NCBI GenBank assembly: GCA_003558175.1
Contig: PWMO01000466.1
Location: 1 to 13,442 of the forward strand
Length of the DNA: 13,442 nt
Source of the DNA: Spirochaetaceae bacterium
Lineage (GTDB): Bacteria; Spirochaetota; Spirochaetia; DSM-27196; PWMO01
Reading direction: 5' to 3'
Shown here: positions 6,343-13,442 of the stretch, piece after piece
Layout: each line of letters opens with the position of its first letter
Numbering within the stretch: the first letter of the stretch is position 1
Notes under the pieces: generated by a model
Told to the model about the DNA's origin: nothing
Databases searched by the model: none
What the model saw: the letters and a program-made list of their open reading frames with translations, nothing else
Position numbers and translations under genes: made by a program

Positions 6343-6936
6343 GTGAGCCAGATAAAGAGCGCGTTAGAACTTGCGCTGGAGAAGACGCAAGACGTTCACA
6401 GTGACAGGAAGAGCCTCGAAGCTTACGAGATGCGGCAGCAGGGCAAGCGCCTGGTCTCAAAGCTCAACGAAGACCCGGAACTGGATATCAAGAAAGAACT
6501 GAAGCAGTTCAGCGGGGAACAACAGAGAAGCGTAAAAGAAGGCTTCTACCAGGTGATCATGTCTAATCTTGGCCTTCCAAACAGCGAGGCGGACCTGGCT
6601 AAGATCGACACGCTGGAGAAGGGGCTTGGCGCGGTCATCAAGGATCGAGGGTCTGTGCAGCAGCTCTTCGAGCAGACCCGCGGTCTGCTGAAGCAGTACC
6701 TTGAGAACCGACAGCACTTGATTGAACAGCTGCGTAACGCGTTTGCCGATCGTATGCGGCAGCGCGAAGAAGAGTTGGCACGGCAGTTTGGACATGCGGT
6801 CAAGATCGACCCCGCCCAGGATCCGGAATTCGCTTCGGCGCTGCAACAGCATATGGGACGCTTGCGACAGCAGTATGAAGGTGTCCTGCAGCAGCTGCGT
6901 ACAGAGCTGGACCGGATGTTTGAAGAGAGCCTGTAG
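6343..6936 (+). CDS. Helical, coiled-coil-prone cytosolic orphan protein
   Basis: The product has 197 residues from a GTG start with GGGAGG 5 nt upstream. The longer frame from 6193 is rejected, since it would cover the promoter region and has no ribosome-binding site. The protein has no signal peptide or membrane segment. It is rich in Gln, Glu, Lys, Arg and Leu and almost wholly helical. The strongest coiled-coil tendency is at about 105-145 (LFEQTRGLLKQYLENRQHLIEQL) and at the C-terminus (HMGRLRQQYEGVLQQLRTELDRMFEESL). I do not recognise the family. It lies 5 nt before the patatin-like gene, so the two are translationally close and may work together, for example as a scaffold or adaptor for the lipase. 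That role is inference. Confidence 0.8.
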   Translation: MSQIKSALELALEKTQDVHSDRKSLEAYEMRQQGKRLVSKLNEDPELDIKKELKQFSGEQQRSVKEGFYQVIMSNLGLPNSEADLAKIDTLEKGLGAVIKDRGSVQQLFEQTRGLLKQYLENRQHLIEQLRNAFADRMRQREEELARQFGHAVKIDPAQDPEFASALQQHMGRLRQQYEGVLQQLRTELDRMFEESL

Positions 6937-6941
6937 GCACG

Positions 6942-7973
6942 ATGGCCCTCTTCCCGCGTTCACACGTCACGATTCTGTCCATAGACGGCGGCGGCGTGCG
7001 CGGGATCATACCGGTTATCCTGCTGCAAGAGGTGCGGCGGCGGCTGGCAAAACGCAATAATCATAAGCCGTTCTTTCGCATCTTTGACCTGATTGCCGGG
7101 ACCTCGACCGGGGGCATGATCGCCCTCGGGATGGCGGTACCGGAGCTGGATTCAAACACAGGCCGTCCGACCGGACGGCCGTTTGTCTCGCTGGAAGAGA
7201 TGCTCGAGATGTATACCGAACGCGGGCTCGAGATCTTTCCGCGCTCCAAGTTCAACACGCTGCGCTCGGTCAAACAGGCCTTTGGCGACAAGTATGACGC
7301 GTCCGGATTTGAACACGTGCTGGAGGACATCTTTGGCGAGCGAACGCTGCGCGAGGCAGCTACCTCACTGCTGGTGACCAGCTACGACACCGAGCGCAGA
7401 AGGCCGCACTTCTTCAAGCGCAAACCGGGCCCCTGGAACGAGTCGGAGCCGGACTTTTTTCTGCGCGACGTGGCGCGGGCAACGGCCGCTGCGCCTACCT
7501 TTTTTGATCCGGCCTACATCGCATCGGTGCCGGACTCGGGAGAACGCTACTGTTTGATCGACGGTGCGATTATCGCGGCTAATCCGGCGCTCTGTGCGTT
7601 GATTGAAGCGCAGAAGCTCTTTCCTCACGCCAGAAGCTATGCGATTCTTTCGATTGGAACCGGGACCACCGTGGCGCGCTACAGTTACCACGAGATGCGC
7701 CGCTGGGGGTATCTGGACTGGGTCTCGCCGGTCAAAGGGGTGCCGTTGTCCAGCATGACAACCGATGCGCAGAGTGAGCTGGTCAACCATCAGTTGAACA
7801 AGCTTCGGGGGGTGCGCTACTATCGCTTCAACGCTCCGTTGCTTGGCTGCAGCGAAGAGATGGATGATGCGGGAGCGCGCAACATGTTGCAGCTGTCGCG
7901 TCTTGCGTACGAGATCATCCAGAAAAACAGTGACAGTCTGGACGAGATTTGCGACGTCCTGGCCAGACGCTGA
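6942..7973 (+). CDS. Patatin-like phospholipase
   Basis: The 343-residue protein has the full patatin signature. The oxyanion loop DGGGVRG is at residues 15-21, the nucleophile elbow GTSTG at 53-57 with Ser55, and the catalytic Asp207 in DGA (207-209); Ser and Asp form the dyad. Patatins hydrolyse acyl chains from membrane glycerolipids. The ATARAAPTFFDPA-type region (about 178-191, ARATAAAPTFFDPA) before the Asp is also typical of bacterial PNPLA proteins. No signal peptide or membrane segment is seen, so it should be cytosolic and act on the inner leaflet. No CD-NTase lies nearby, so a CBASS (CapV) role is not supported here. The ATG is 5 nt after the orphan's stop and has only a weak Shine-Dalgarno sequence, which suggests coupled translation. 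purK follows 79 nt downstream. Confidence 0.93.
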   Translation: MALFPRSHVTILSIDGGGVRGIIPVILLQEVRRRLAKRNNHKPFFRIFDLIAGTSTGGMIALGMAVPELDSNTGRPTGRPFVSLEEMLEMYTERGLEIFPRSKFNTLRSVKQAFGDKYDASGFEHVLEDIFGERTLREAATSLLVTSYDTERRRPHFFKRKPGPWNESEPDFFLRDVARATAAAPTFFDPAYIASVPDSGERYCLIDGAIIAANPALCALIEAQKLFPHARSYAILSIGTGTTVARYSYHEMRRWGYLDWVSPVKGVPLSSMTTDAQSELVNHQLNKLRGVRYYRFNAPLLGCSEEMDDAGARNMLQLSRLAYEIIQKNSDSLDEICDVLARR

Positions 7974-8052
7974 CTCCGGAGGGTAAGCGCAACGGCGCAG
8001 GGCGGTGCAGAACGGCGGGTCCGGCAGGTCGGGTGACGGTACGGGGGATACT

Positions 8053-9267
8053 GTGGCAGACACTCTTTCTACTTTCTTCGCTTCTGATTCCCACGGCAGT
8101 ACGGGTCCGCGGCATCGAGAGCAGCAGCAGCTCGGAATCCTCGGCGGCGGACAGCTCGGCAAGATGCTGATTGCAGAGGCGCGACGCATGGATATCACGG
8201 TGGCAGTGCTCGACCCGGCAGTCGATGCGCCGTGTGCCGCTCTGGCCGACCGGTTTATCACCGGGCCTCTGACGGACGCCGACGCGATCGCGCAGCTGGT
8301 TGAAGCGAGCCGGGTCACGACGTATGAGATCGAGCACATCGATGTGGCATCGTTGCGGCGCCTCAATGAGGCCGGACACCACATTCTGCCGTCTCCCGAT
8401 GTACTCGCGGTGGTGCAGGATAAGCTCGTGCAGCGCGAGCTGTTCGCACATGCCGGACTGCCGGGACCGCGATTCGTGGCTTTCGATCCAGAAGACCACA
8501 GCTGCCTGACACGGTTTGGGCTACCGGCGGTGCAGAAAGTGCGCCGCGGCGGCTATGACGGGCGTGGCGTGGCAATCCTGCGTGATGCCGAGCAGGAGCG
8601 GATCCCCGGCCCGTCGCTGCTGGAAGAGCTGGTAGATATTCGCACCGAACTCGCGGTACTGGTCGTGCGGGGCATTGACGGAACGACGGTTTCGTACGAT
8701 CCGGTCGAGATGGTCTTTGACCCCGCAGCCAACATCTGTACACACGTGCTGGCGCCGGCGGAAATTGATGCGGCAATGACACGGGAGGCAGTGCGCGTGG
8801 CCGAAGCCGCGGTAGAGGCGCTCGGCGGGGTGGGGGTGCACGGTGTCGAGCTGTTTCTGGATTCGCGGGACCGCATCCTGGTGAACGAGATTGCACCTCG
8901 GCCGCACAATAGCGGGCATTACACCATTGAAGCGTGCGTGACCAGTCAATTCGAGCAGCACCTGCGTGCAGTACTCGGATTGCCGCTCGGGAGCTGCGAA
9001 ACGCTCGCGGCCGCTGCCATGATCAATCTGCTTGGAGCTCACGGCTACCGTGGAGCGACGGTGGTTGAAGGGCTGGAGCGGGCGCTGGCGCTGTCGGGAG
9101 TTTCGCTGCACCTCTACGGCAAACGAACCTGCGTCGCCGGGCGCAAGATGGGACACATCACTGCCGTTGCGGCGGATCCGACTGTTGCTGTAGAACGCGC
9201 GCAGGCCGCGGCGGCCGCGCTTATCGTACGGGGGGAAGATCGTGTCGAAAGAACTGTCGAAGCATGA
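8053..9267 (+). CDS. purK: N5-carboxyaminoimidazole ribonucleotide synthase
   Basis: PurK uses ATP and bicarbonate to turn AIR into N5-CAIR in purine synthesis. The 404-residue product has the family hallmarks: [12 protein letters not shown] (27-38), the ATP-grasp segment RRGGYDGRG (164-172), [16 protein letters not shown] (from 279), and a C-terminal YGK...GRKMGHI. I start at the GTG at 8053, with GGGGG 8 nt upstream by its first base. A GTG at 8005 is possible but poorly placed. Even the shorter version has about 25 extra polar residues before the usual N-terminus. The stop lies 26 nt inside purE, so the two are translationally coupled. Here purK precedes purE, the reverse of the common purEK order. 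Confidence 0.95.
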   Translation: MADTLSTFFASDSHGSTGPRHREQQQLGILGGGQLGKMLIAEARRMDITVAVLDPAVDAPCAALADRFITGPLTDADAIAQLVEASRVTTYEIEHIDVASLRRLNEAGHHILPSPDVLAVVQDKLVQRELFAHAGLPGPRFVAFDPEDHSCLTRFGLPAVQKVRRGGYDGRGVAILRDAEQERIPGPSLLEELVDIRTELAVLVVRGIDGTTVSYDPVEMVFDPAANICTHVLAPAEIDAAMTREAVRVAEAAVEALGGVGVHGVELFLDSRDRILVNEIAPRPHNSGHYTIEACVTSQFEQHLRAVLGLPLGSCETLAAAAMINLLGAHGYRGATVVEGLERALALSGVSLHLYGKRTCVAGRKMGHITAVAADPTVAVERAQAAAAALIVRGEDRVERTVEA

Positions 9268-9850
9268 GACGGGCCGCTCCACGGACACCGGGAGCGAAGC
9301 AGACGCCGGGCGCGCCGCCGGCGGTGAGCGTGATGCAGCCGCGCCTCGCGTTGCGGTTATCATGGGCAGCGACTCGGACCTGCCGACCATGCGTCCCGCG
9401 GTTGAGATACTGCAGACGCTGGGCGTGCCCGTGGAAACCAGCATCGTTTCGGCCCATCGCACGCCGCTGCGTATGGTGGAATACGCTCGCGGAGCGGCGG
9501 AACGGGGCATTGAAGTGATTGTCGCCGGAGCGGGTGGGGCGGCGCATCTGCCCGGAATGGTGGCGGCGCTGACCGACTTGCCGGTGATTGGGGTTCCGGT
9601 GCGCGGCAGCAGTCTCGATGGTCTCGACTCACTGCTGTCGATCGTACAGATGCCGCGAGGAGTACCTGTCGCAACGGTCGCCATCAACAACGGGCTCAAT
9701 GCCGGGCTGCTGGCGGCGCGCATTCTGGCGCTGAGTGACCCCGAGCTTGGCAAGGCGCTGCGGCAGTATCGCGAAGCGCGTCGCGAAGAAGTTGAGGCCA
9801 GGGCTGCGGCACTTGAAAACGGAGAAGCAACGACGGATCCCGCGCGCTGA
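9242..9850 (+). CDS. purE: N5-CAIR mutase, class I PurE
   Basis: PurE converts the PurK product N5-CAIR to CAIR. The 202-residue protein has the conserved GSDSD (42-46), SAHRTP (70-75) and [11 protein letters not shown] (96-106). By offset from E. coli PurE, Ser43, Asp46, His72 and His102 correspond to Ser16, Asp19, His45 and His75, so the active site is complete. The class I pattern (N5-CAIR mutase, paired with PurK) fits the neighbour. The GTG at 9242 has GGGGGAA upstream and overlaps purK by 26 nt. About 34 residues of Ser/Asp/Gly/Ala-rich sequence precede the core and have no counterpart in ordinary PurE. The charged tail (about 180-202) is also extra. No better in-frame start is available before the core. 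Confidence 0.96.
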   Translation: MSKELSKHETGRSTDTGSEADAGRAAGGERDAAAPRVAVIMGSDSDLPTMRPAVEILQTLGVPVETSIVSAHRTPLRMVEYARGAAERGIEVIVAGAGGAAHLPGMVAALTDLPVIGVPVRGSSLDGLDSLLSIVQMPRGVPVATVAINNGLNAGLLAARILALSDPELGKALRQYREARREEVEARAAALENGEATTDPAR

Positions 9851-9859
9851 TCCGCGCGC
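9842..9859 (+). terminator. GC hairpin at the purE stop
   Basis: GCGCGC (9842-9847) and GCGCGC (9854-9859) can pair around a 6-nt loop that holds the purE stop codon. No T-run follows (CCCTCATTG), so it is at best a weak or assisted terminator. The same stretch can also be read as a direct repeat of GATCC(C)GCGCGC. Confidence 0.3.
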
Positions 9860-9895
9860 CCTCATTGCCCGCCGCACCTCTGTTGCGCGGCAAAT

Positions 9896-9923
9896 TTGCA
9901 AATCCCGCTGGATTACCTATAGT
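9896..9923 (+). promoter_or_regulatory. Promoter with overlapping palindrome for the LuxR-type gene
   Basis: A -35 TTGCAA (9896-9901, 4/6) lies 16 bp from a -10 TATAGT (9918-9923, 5/6). The perfect palindrome GCAAATTTGC (9890-9899) overlaps the -35 and could be an operator, perhaps for self-regulation. Transcription would begin at about 9929-9931, essentially at the GTG start codon. Confidence 0.55.
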
Positions 9924-9930
9924 ATGTAGA

Positions 9931-11145
9931 GTGAACTCAAATGTTCTCGATGCGCCGGTGGTGTCTCGGTGCCACGCCCTGTACGTGTACAAGGCCAAAC
10001 AGGAAAGACTTCTGACGTTGTGCTCATTTCTGCTGCAACCGCAGCACGAACGGGGAGTGGCACTCGTGGCGGCTGATCAGGGGTCGCTGACCATTGTCGA
10101 TGCGGTAGTACGCTATTCCGGCCCGAGGTCGCCCGGTGATGTCTTTCATCCGGTGCTGATAGAGGAGCTTGCGCACCCGGGAAAGATCCTCGGAGCCGGA
10201 GCGGTACTCGAGTCTCTGGGGAGAGAACTCGCGGCCATTGAGAGTCGCTACGAGGCCCCGGTGCGCCGCATCGTAATCGATATGCAATTCATCGCGACAC
10301 ATGTCGGCTCCGCCACTGAATTGGACGACGTGATACGAGGGTTGCGCGGTCTGGCGGAGATCTACTCGGCCGAGGTGCTGACCCTGTTCTTTGTCGAGAG
10401 CTTGCCGAAGTACGGCCTGCAGCCACTGCTTGATCAGTTCGATCAGGTTGCGGTGTGCGATTCCCTCAAGCGATTTCTCTGTGCCAACGACGAGCGGGTG
10501 CAGTCACCCCTCGACTGTGCACTCATGAGAATGGCACTCAAGCAAGAGGCAGTGCTGCGCCACGTGCTCATGATGGATGCCGCGGCGCCGCGCGGATCCG
10601 CTCACGTGGCTCAGACAGCCGTACAGGTGATTCCTGAGGTCACCGACCTTATAGAAAGCGCCCTGATTCTGCTGGACCTGAGATTTCGGATCGCCTTCTG
10701 CAGTCTCGCGGCAGCAGAGCTTCTCGGAGCGTCTCGCCGGACAATAATGGGGACATCCATTGCCGAACAGATTCATCCGGCCAGTTTCGAGTCTCTGCGC
10801 CGCCGGTCGGTGGAGTTGAACGGCCGACGGGGTGAGCGATTTCATACGCTGAGTGCCTCCGGTGCTCATCTCTCGCTGCGCATGCGTCAGGTTGAGGTCG
10901 CCGGTTCGCGAGTGGGATATCTGCTGGAATTGATGATCGGCTCGGCGCGTCCCGAATCGGGCCTCACGACTCGAGAATCAGAAGTTCTGCGCTACGTGAT
11001 CAGTGGAGTTTCCAACCGCGAGATCGCGCTGCGGCTTTCGATTGCCGAAGTTACCGTCAAGAAACACCTTTCCAGTGTCTACCGCAAACACGGTGTTCGA
11101 AACAAGCTCGAACTGATCAGTTCGCTGCACGCGGACGCGTTATAG
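9931..11145 (+). CDS. MEDS-like/PAS sensor with LuxR-type DNA-binding domain
   Basis: The 404-residue product (from GTG at 9931) has three parts. Residues 12 to about 195 resemble the MEDS/DcmR sensory domain: RCHALYVYKAKQERLLTLCSF start, GVALVAAD strand, then VIDMQFIATHVG and LTLFFVESL. A PAS-like domain covers about 236-340 (IESALILLDLRFRIAFC ... LLGASRRTIMG). The C-terminal 61 residues (344-404) are a clear LuxR/GerE helix-turn-helix (TTRESEVL, GVSNREIALRLSIAEVTVKKHL). It should be a cytosolic ligand-sensing transcription regulator; the ligand and targets are unknown. There is no Shine-Dalgarno sequence before the GTG, and the promoter places the mRNA start on or next to it, so a leaderless mRNA is likely. 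The upstream TTG at 9865 is rejected because it precedes the promoter. The gene overlaps the converging membrane-protein gene by 6 nt. Confidence 0.87.
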   Translation: MNSNVLDAPVVSRCHALYVYKAKQERLLTLCSFLLQPQHERGVALVAADQGSLTIVDAVVRYSGPRSPGDVFHPVLIEELAHPGKILGAGAVLESLGRELAAIESRYEAPVRRIVIDMQFIATHVGSATELDDVIRGLRGLAEIYSAEVLTLFFVESLPKYGLQPLLDQFDQVAVCDSLKRFLCANDERVQSPLDCALMRMALKQEAVLRHVLMMDAAAPRGSAHVAQTAVQVIPEVTDLIESALILLDLRFRIAFCSLAAAELLGASRRTIMGTSIAEQIHPASFESLRRRSVELNGRRGERFHTLSASGAHLSLRMRQVEVAGSRVGYLLELMIGSARPESGLTTRESEVLRYVISGVSNREIALRLSIAEVTVKKHLSSVYRKHGVRNKLELISSLHADAL

Positions 11146-12297
11146 AGCTCTGTCCTGTGGCGGGCGGCTCGAGAGCGGCCGCCGCTTGCGACGCTTCGCT
11201 GAGCTCCCGGTATCCTTGTGTGCGTACTGCTCGCGATAGAAACGGGCAAATTGGGCCCATGAGGCAATAAACAGCGATGCAATCAGCGGTCCGATCAGAA
11301 AGCCGATGAGTCCCATCCACGCAATACCGCCAATGGTGGAAAGGAGCACGAGGGCCGGATGCAGGCCCGAACGGTCTCCCAGCAGCTTTGGTCGGAGAAC
11401 GTTCTGCGTGACGGCAACGCCGCCGTAGCCGAGCAGCGCGATTGTGATGCCGGCCAACGGCCTGCCGGAGAGAATCAGAACGATGCCCGCCGGGGTGAGA
11501 ACCAGGTTGGCTCCAATCAGCGGAATCATGGACAGTATCATAATGATGACCGCCCAGAGCACCGGCGACGGCAGCCCGAAAAGCGCGAAGAGCCCCCCGC
11601 CGTAGGCGCCCTCGATCATGCCGATGATGACGGTACTGATCAGCGTGGCGCTGCTGGTGCGCATTGTCTCGCCTGCCAGCTGCCGCACGTACTGGTCCGG
11701 CAGGGGCAGCGCAGCGTAGAGACGGCCAACAAGCCGCTCGCCGTCAACCAGGAGAAAGAACATCAGAAACAGGATCAGTACCGAATTAACCAGCGCCGAA
11801 GTGATGCTGACAAATGAGCGGCGCGAGATCTCGACCACAAAGTCCGAGCCGAACTCAAATACTCCGCGGACGACGTCCTGCAGCTCTACCGTTGGACCGT
11901 CGCGCAGAGCCTCGCCAATCAGCGGCAGCTGCCCAAGCCAGCTACGGATGTCGATCTCCGCCAGTGTGTGTCCAGCATCGGGCCACACCTCTCGGATAGC
12001 CGCGTAACCCTGAACGGCTTCGTGATAAATCAGCAGGCCAACCACGCCGATCGGGATGGCGACCAGTACGAAGGCCAGAATGACGGTCACGGCGGCCGCA
12101 GCAGGAGCGTTGCCGCGGAGCGCGTCGCGTAGACGGCAGTACGGGCGCCAACAGATGTTGGCGAACACCATGGCGAGAAACACATTGAGAATAAACGGCG
12201 CCATGATGCGATAGAAGGCCCACGTGAAGCCCACCAGAATCAGGAGCAACGACAGTTCGATGATGTGAAGTCTTGGTTTCGCCAACACGCGCTCCAT
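11140..12297 (-). CDS. AI-2E/PerM-family membrane protein
   Basis: This protein (385 residues from the ATG at 12297) belongs to the AI-2E transporter family (UPF0118, PerM-like). It has about eight hydrophobic segments, starting at residues 12-30 (IIELSLLLILVGFTWAFY), and the conserved C-terminal stretch PLIGANLVLTPAGIV ... LHPALVLLSTIGGIAWMG ... FLIGPLIAS. The family includes the E. coli AI-2 exporter TqsA and putative permeases or Na+/H+ antiporters, so substrate cannot be assigned. A basic, disordered tail (KRRKRRPLSSRPPQ) ends the protein. The start is uncertain: no ribosome-binding site precedes the ATG, and a TTG at 12321 would add eight residues. Its stop TAA sits beside the LuxR-type gene's TAG with a 6-nt overlap. 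It is head-to-head with the RSH-TPR gene. Confidence 0.9.
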   Translation of the reverse strand: MERVLAKPRLHIIELSLLLILVGFTWAFYRIMAPFILNVFLAMVFANICWRPYCRLRDALRGNAPAAAAVTVILAFVLVAIPIGVVGLLIYHEAVQGYAAIREVWPDAGHTLAEIDIRSWLGQLPLIGEALRDGPTVELQDVVRGVFEFGSDFVVEISRRSFVSITSALVNSVLILFLMFFLLVDGERLVGRLYAALPLPDQYVRQLAGETMRTSSATLISTVIIGMIEGAYGGGLFALFGLPSPVLWAVIIMILSMIPLIGANLVLTPAGIVLILSGRPLAGITIALLGYGGVAVTQNVLRPKLLGDRSGLHPALVLLSTIGGIAWMGLIGFLIGPLIASLFIASWAQFARFYREQYAHKDTGSSAKRRKRRPLSSRPPQDRAL

Positions 12298-12305
12298 GAT
12301 ATAGT
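12297..12305 (+). promoter_or_regulatory. Extended -10 promoter candidate for the RSH-TPR gene
   Basis: TGA-TATAGT gives an extended -10 with a 5/6 hexamer at 12300-12305. It overlaps the complement of the ATG of the AI-2E-family gene by one base. The -35 is weak (TTTCGC at 12277-12282, 17 bp). The start would be near 12312, about 37 nt before the ATG. The minus-strand promoter for the AI-2E-family gene is not obvious and must lie in or near the first codons of the RSH gene. Confidence 0.35.
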
Positions 12306-12348
12306 AAACGGCGTAGGACAATCCACTGCAGCAGGAGCATCAGAAAGT

Positions 12349-13442
12349 ATGACGTGGATCGAACTTCCTCCCGCCAGCCGCACCGAGCTGAAACGGCAGT
12401 ATCAGCTCCGGTATGATACCTATGCCAAGGCGCTGCATGAGATGCAGCGGCGTCTGCGGGGCTCGCTGAACCGGGTCGGGCTGCAGCCGACAATCAAGTA
12501 CCGCGTGAAGTCTTTCGAGAGCTTCTACGAGAAAGTGCTGCGACGCATGAAGCACAACGGGGTCGGACAGCGGCGTCTGCGTCTGAACGACGTGCTGGGA
12601 ATTCGCGTGGTCTGCCCGTTTATGTCGGATCTGAAAGAGATTGAACAGCATTTGCAGGAGACCTATCGGGTCGTGGAAGTCGAGCGCAAAGGATCACATT
12701 TCGCGAGTCACGAGTTCGGATACGAGTCCACCCACGTATTGATCGAGCTTCCTGAAGATATCGAAGAGAGCTTCCACATCGGCGAGGACCTCATCGTGGA
12801 GATTCAGCTGCGTACCAATCTGCAGGACGCGTGGGCCGAGGTTGAGCACGAACTGATCTACAAAGCTGAGTTTACTCCGTTTGACGAGCCGCTGCAGCGG
12901 AAACTGGCAGCCCTCAACGCTAATCTTACCCTGGCCGACATTGTTTTCCAGGAGATCAGAGACTATCAGCGGCGTCTTCATGGCGAGCTCGCGAAGCGGC
13001 GGCACGAGTTCTGGAACAAGATACAGGACGCCGCGAGCCGTCGCAGCGCGGGGCAGCCCGCCCTTACCGACGGCAGCGCCAAAGACTCCCTCGGTACCCC
13101 GGACGTGCTCGATCCAACCCTGATTGTCTCGGCCAACGACTCCATCGACAACCTGCTGTTGAAGGCCCTCTATGCGCACAATCAACAGCAGTTTTCACGC
13201 GCCATTGAGATTTACTCGGAGATCCTCACTCACGAACCAAAACCGCATATTCAATCCATTGTGCATATTCATCGTGGCATGGCCTATTTTGCCGAGGCAG
13301 ACTACCAGCGTGCGATTTCCGACTTCACGCGAACCCTTGAGCTGGATGACGACAACTGGAAGGCATACTATTACCGAGGCGTCGTGCATCGGGTGATGGC
13401 TAAGGATGCTGAGGCACTTGCAGACTTTGACGCGGGCCTGGC
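12349..13442 (+). CDS. RelA/SpoT-domain protein with TPR repeats, 3' end cut off
   Basis: An open frame of 364 codons starts at ATG 12349, with AGGAG 11 nt upstream (a little far), and runs off the window. Residues about 45-175 are a RelA/SpoT-type (p)ppGpp synthetase-like domain: YRVKSFESFYEKV (51-63), NDVLGIRVV with Asp81 (the likely metal-binding residue), GYESTH (124-129) and VEIQLRTNLQDAWAEVEH (150-167) with Glu151. There is no HD hydrolase, TGS or ACT domain visible. The segment SHEFGYESTH lacks the usual PKPNGY motif. A helical linker follows, and from about residue 280 there are TPR units (ALYAHNQQQFSRAIEIYSEI, AYFAEADYQRAISDFTRTLELD, YYYRGVVHRVMAKDAEALADF). It could make (p)ppGpp or another alarmone under protein-binding control; activity is inferred from motifs only. 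Confidence 0.88.
   Translation, partial: MTWIELPPASRTELKRQYQLRYDTYAKALHEMQRRLRGSLNRVGLQPTIKYRVKSFESFYEKVLRRMKHNGVGQRRLRLNDVLGIRVVCPFMSDLKEIEQHLQETYRVVEVERKGSHFASHEFGYESTHVLIELPEDIEESFHIGEDLIVEIQLRTNLQDAWAEVEHELIYKAEFTPFDEPLQRKLAALNANLTLADIVFQEIRDYQRRLHGELAKRRHEFWNKIQDAASRRSAGQPALTDGSAKDSLGTPDVLDPTLIVSANDSIDNLLLKALYAHNQQQFSRAIEIYSEILTHEPKPHIQSIVHIHRGMAYFAEADYQRAISDFTRTLELDDDNWKAYYYRGVVHRVMAKDAEALADFDAGL

Noticed and set aside
6942..7973. Patatin as a CBASS (CapV) effector
   Set aside because: No CD-NTase or other cyclic-nucleotide enzyme is adjacent. The RelA/SpoT-like gene is more than 4 kb away in another unit.
7365..8384. 339-codon minus-strand frame across patatin and purK
   Set aside because: It crosses two confident genes on the other strand and has no family signature.
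8521..9753. 410-codon minus-strand frame across purK and purE
   Set aside because: It lies antisense to two well-identified genes and is Arg/Ser/Pro-rich, as expected for a GC-rich shadow frame.
11942..12493. 183-codon minus-strand frame near the AI-2E-family start
   Set aside because: It overlaps both the AI-2E-family gene and the RSH-TPR gene in another frame and reads as basic shadow sequence.
12694..13185. 163-codon minus-strand frame within the RSH-TPR gene
   Set aside because: The plus strand encodes clear RelA/SpoT motifs over the same bases, so this is a shadow.

Overview
The window reads as a GC-rich bacterial chromosome segment with dense, mostly intact genes and no sign of a prophage, transposase, integrase, CRISPR array, rRNA or tRNA. 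I lean towards a free-living spirochaete (Spirochaetaceae), because of the secreted HEAT-repeat protein, the lipoprotein with a loose lipobox, and a RelA/SpoT synthetase-like domain fused to TPRs. This is an inference from family content and could be wrong.

Left part (1-3727, all on the minus strand). A possible gene start at 59 runs off the left edge behind a near-consensus promoter. Next come a two-CBS-domain protein (211-678), then a two-gene envelope operon of a YD-like repeat lipoprotein (2039-2944) and a secreted HEAT-repeat protein (816-2033), then an orphan protein with a basic tail (3197-3727).

Middle (3728-6342). A divergent orphan gene (3871-4230) ends at a stem-loop terminator. 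A GTG-started membrane-anchored orphan (4287-5114) lies downstream of an SDR39U1/YfcH-type sugar-nucleotide-epimerase-like gene (5222-6166). Between these two sits the most striking non-coding feature: a 27-bp inverted repeat (one mismatch, 23 bp perfect) around a 36-nt spacer, whose arm also carries promoter-like elements.

Right part (6343-13442). A plus-strand run links a helical cytosolic orphan, a patatin-like phospholipase, purK and purE; the gaps are 5 nt, 79 nt and a 26-nt overlap. PurK and PurE make CAIR in purine synthesis through N5-CAIR. A MEDS-like/PAS/LuxR-HTH regulator follows, apparently on a leaderless or nearly leaderless mRNA. It overlaps tail-to-tail by 6 nt with an AI-2E/PerM-family membrane protein on the minus strand. 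That gene is head-to-head, 51 bp apart, with a RelA/SpoT-domain-TPR gene that runs off the right edge.

Some genes start at GTG (4287-5114, 6343, purK, purE, the LuxR-type gene), judged by Shine-Dalgarno sequence or promoter position. No single clearly new multi-gene system is visible. The best candidates for a second look are the 90-bp inverted-repeat unit, the RSH-TPR gene and its shared control region, the MEDS-PAS-LuxR regulator, and the repeat-lipoprotein/HEAT pair.
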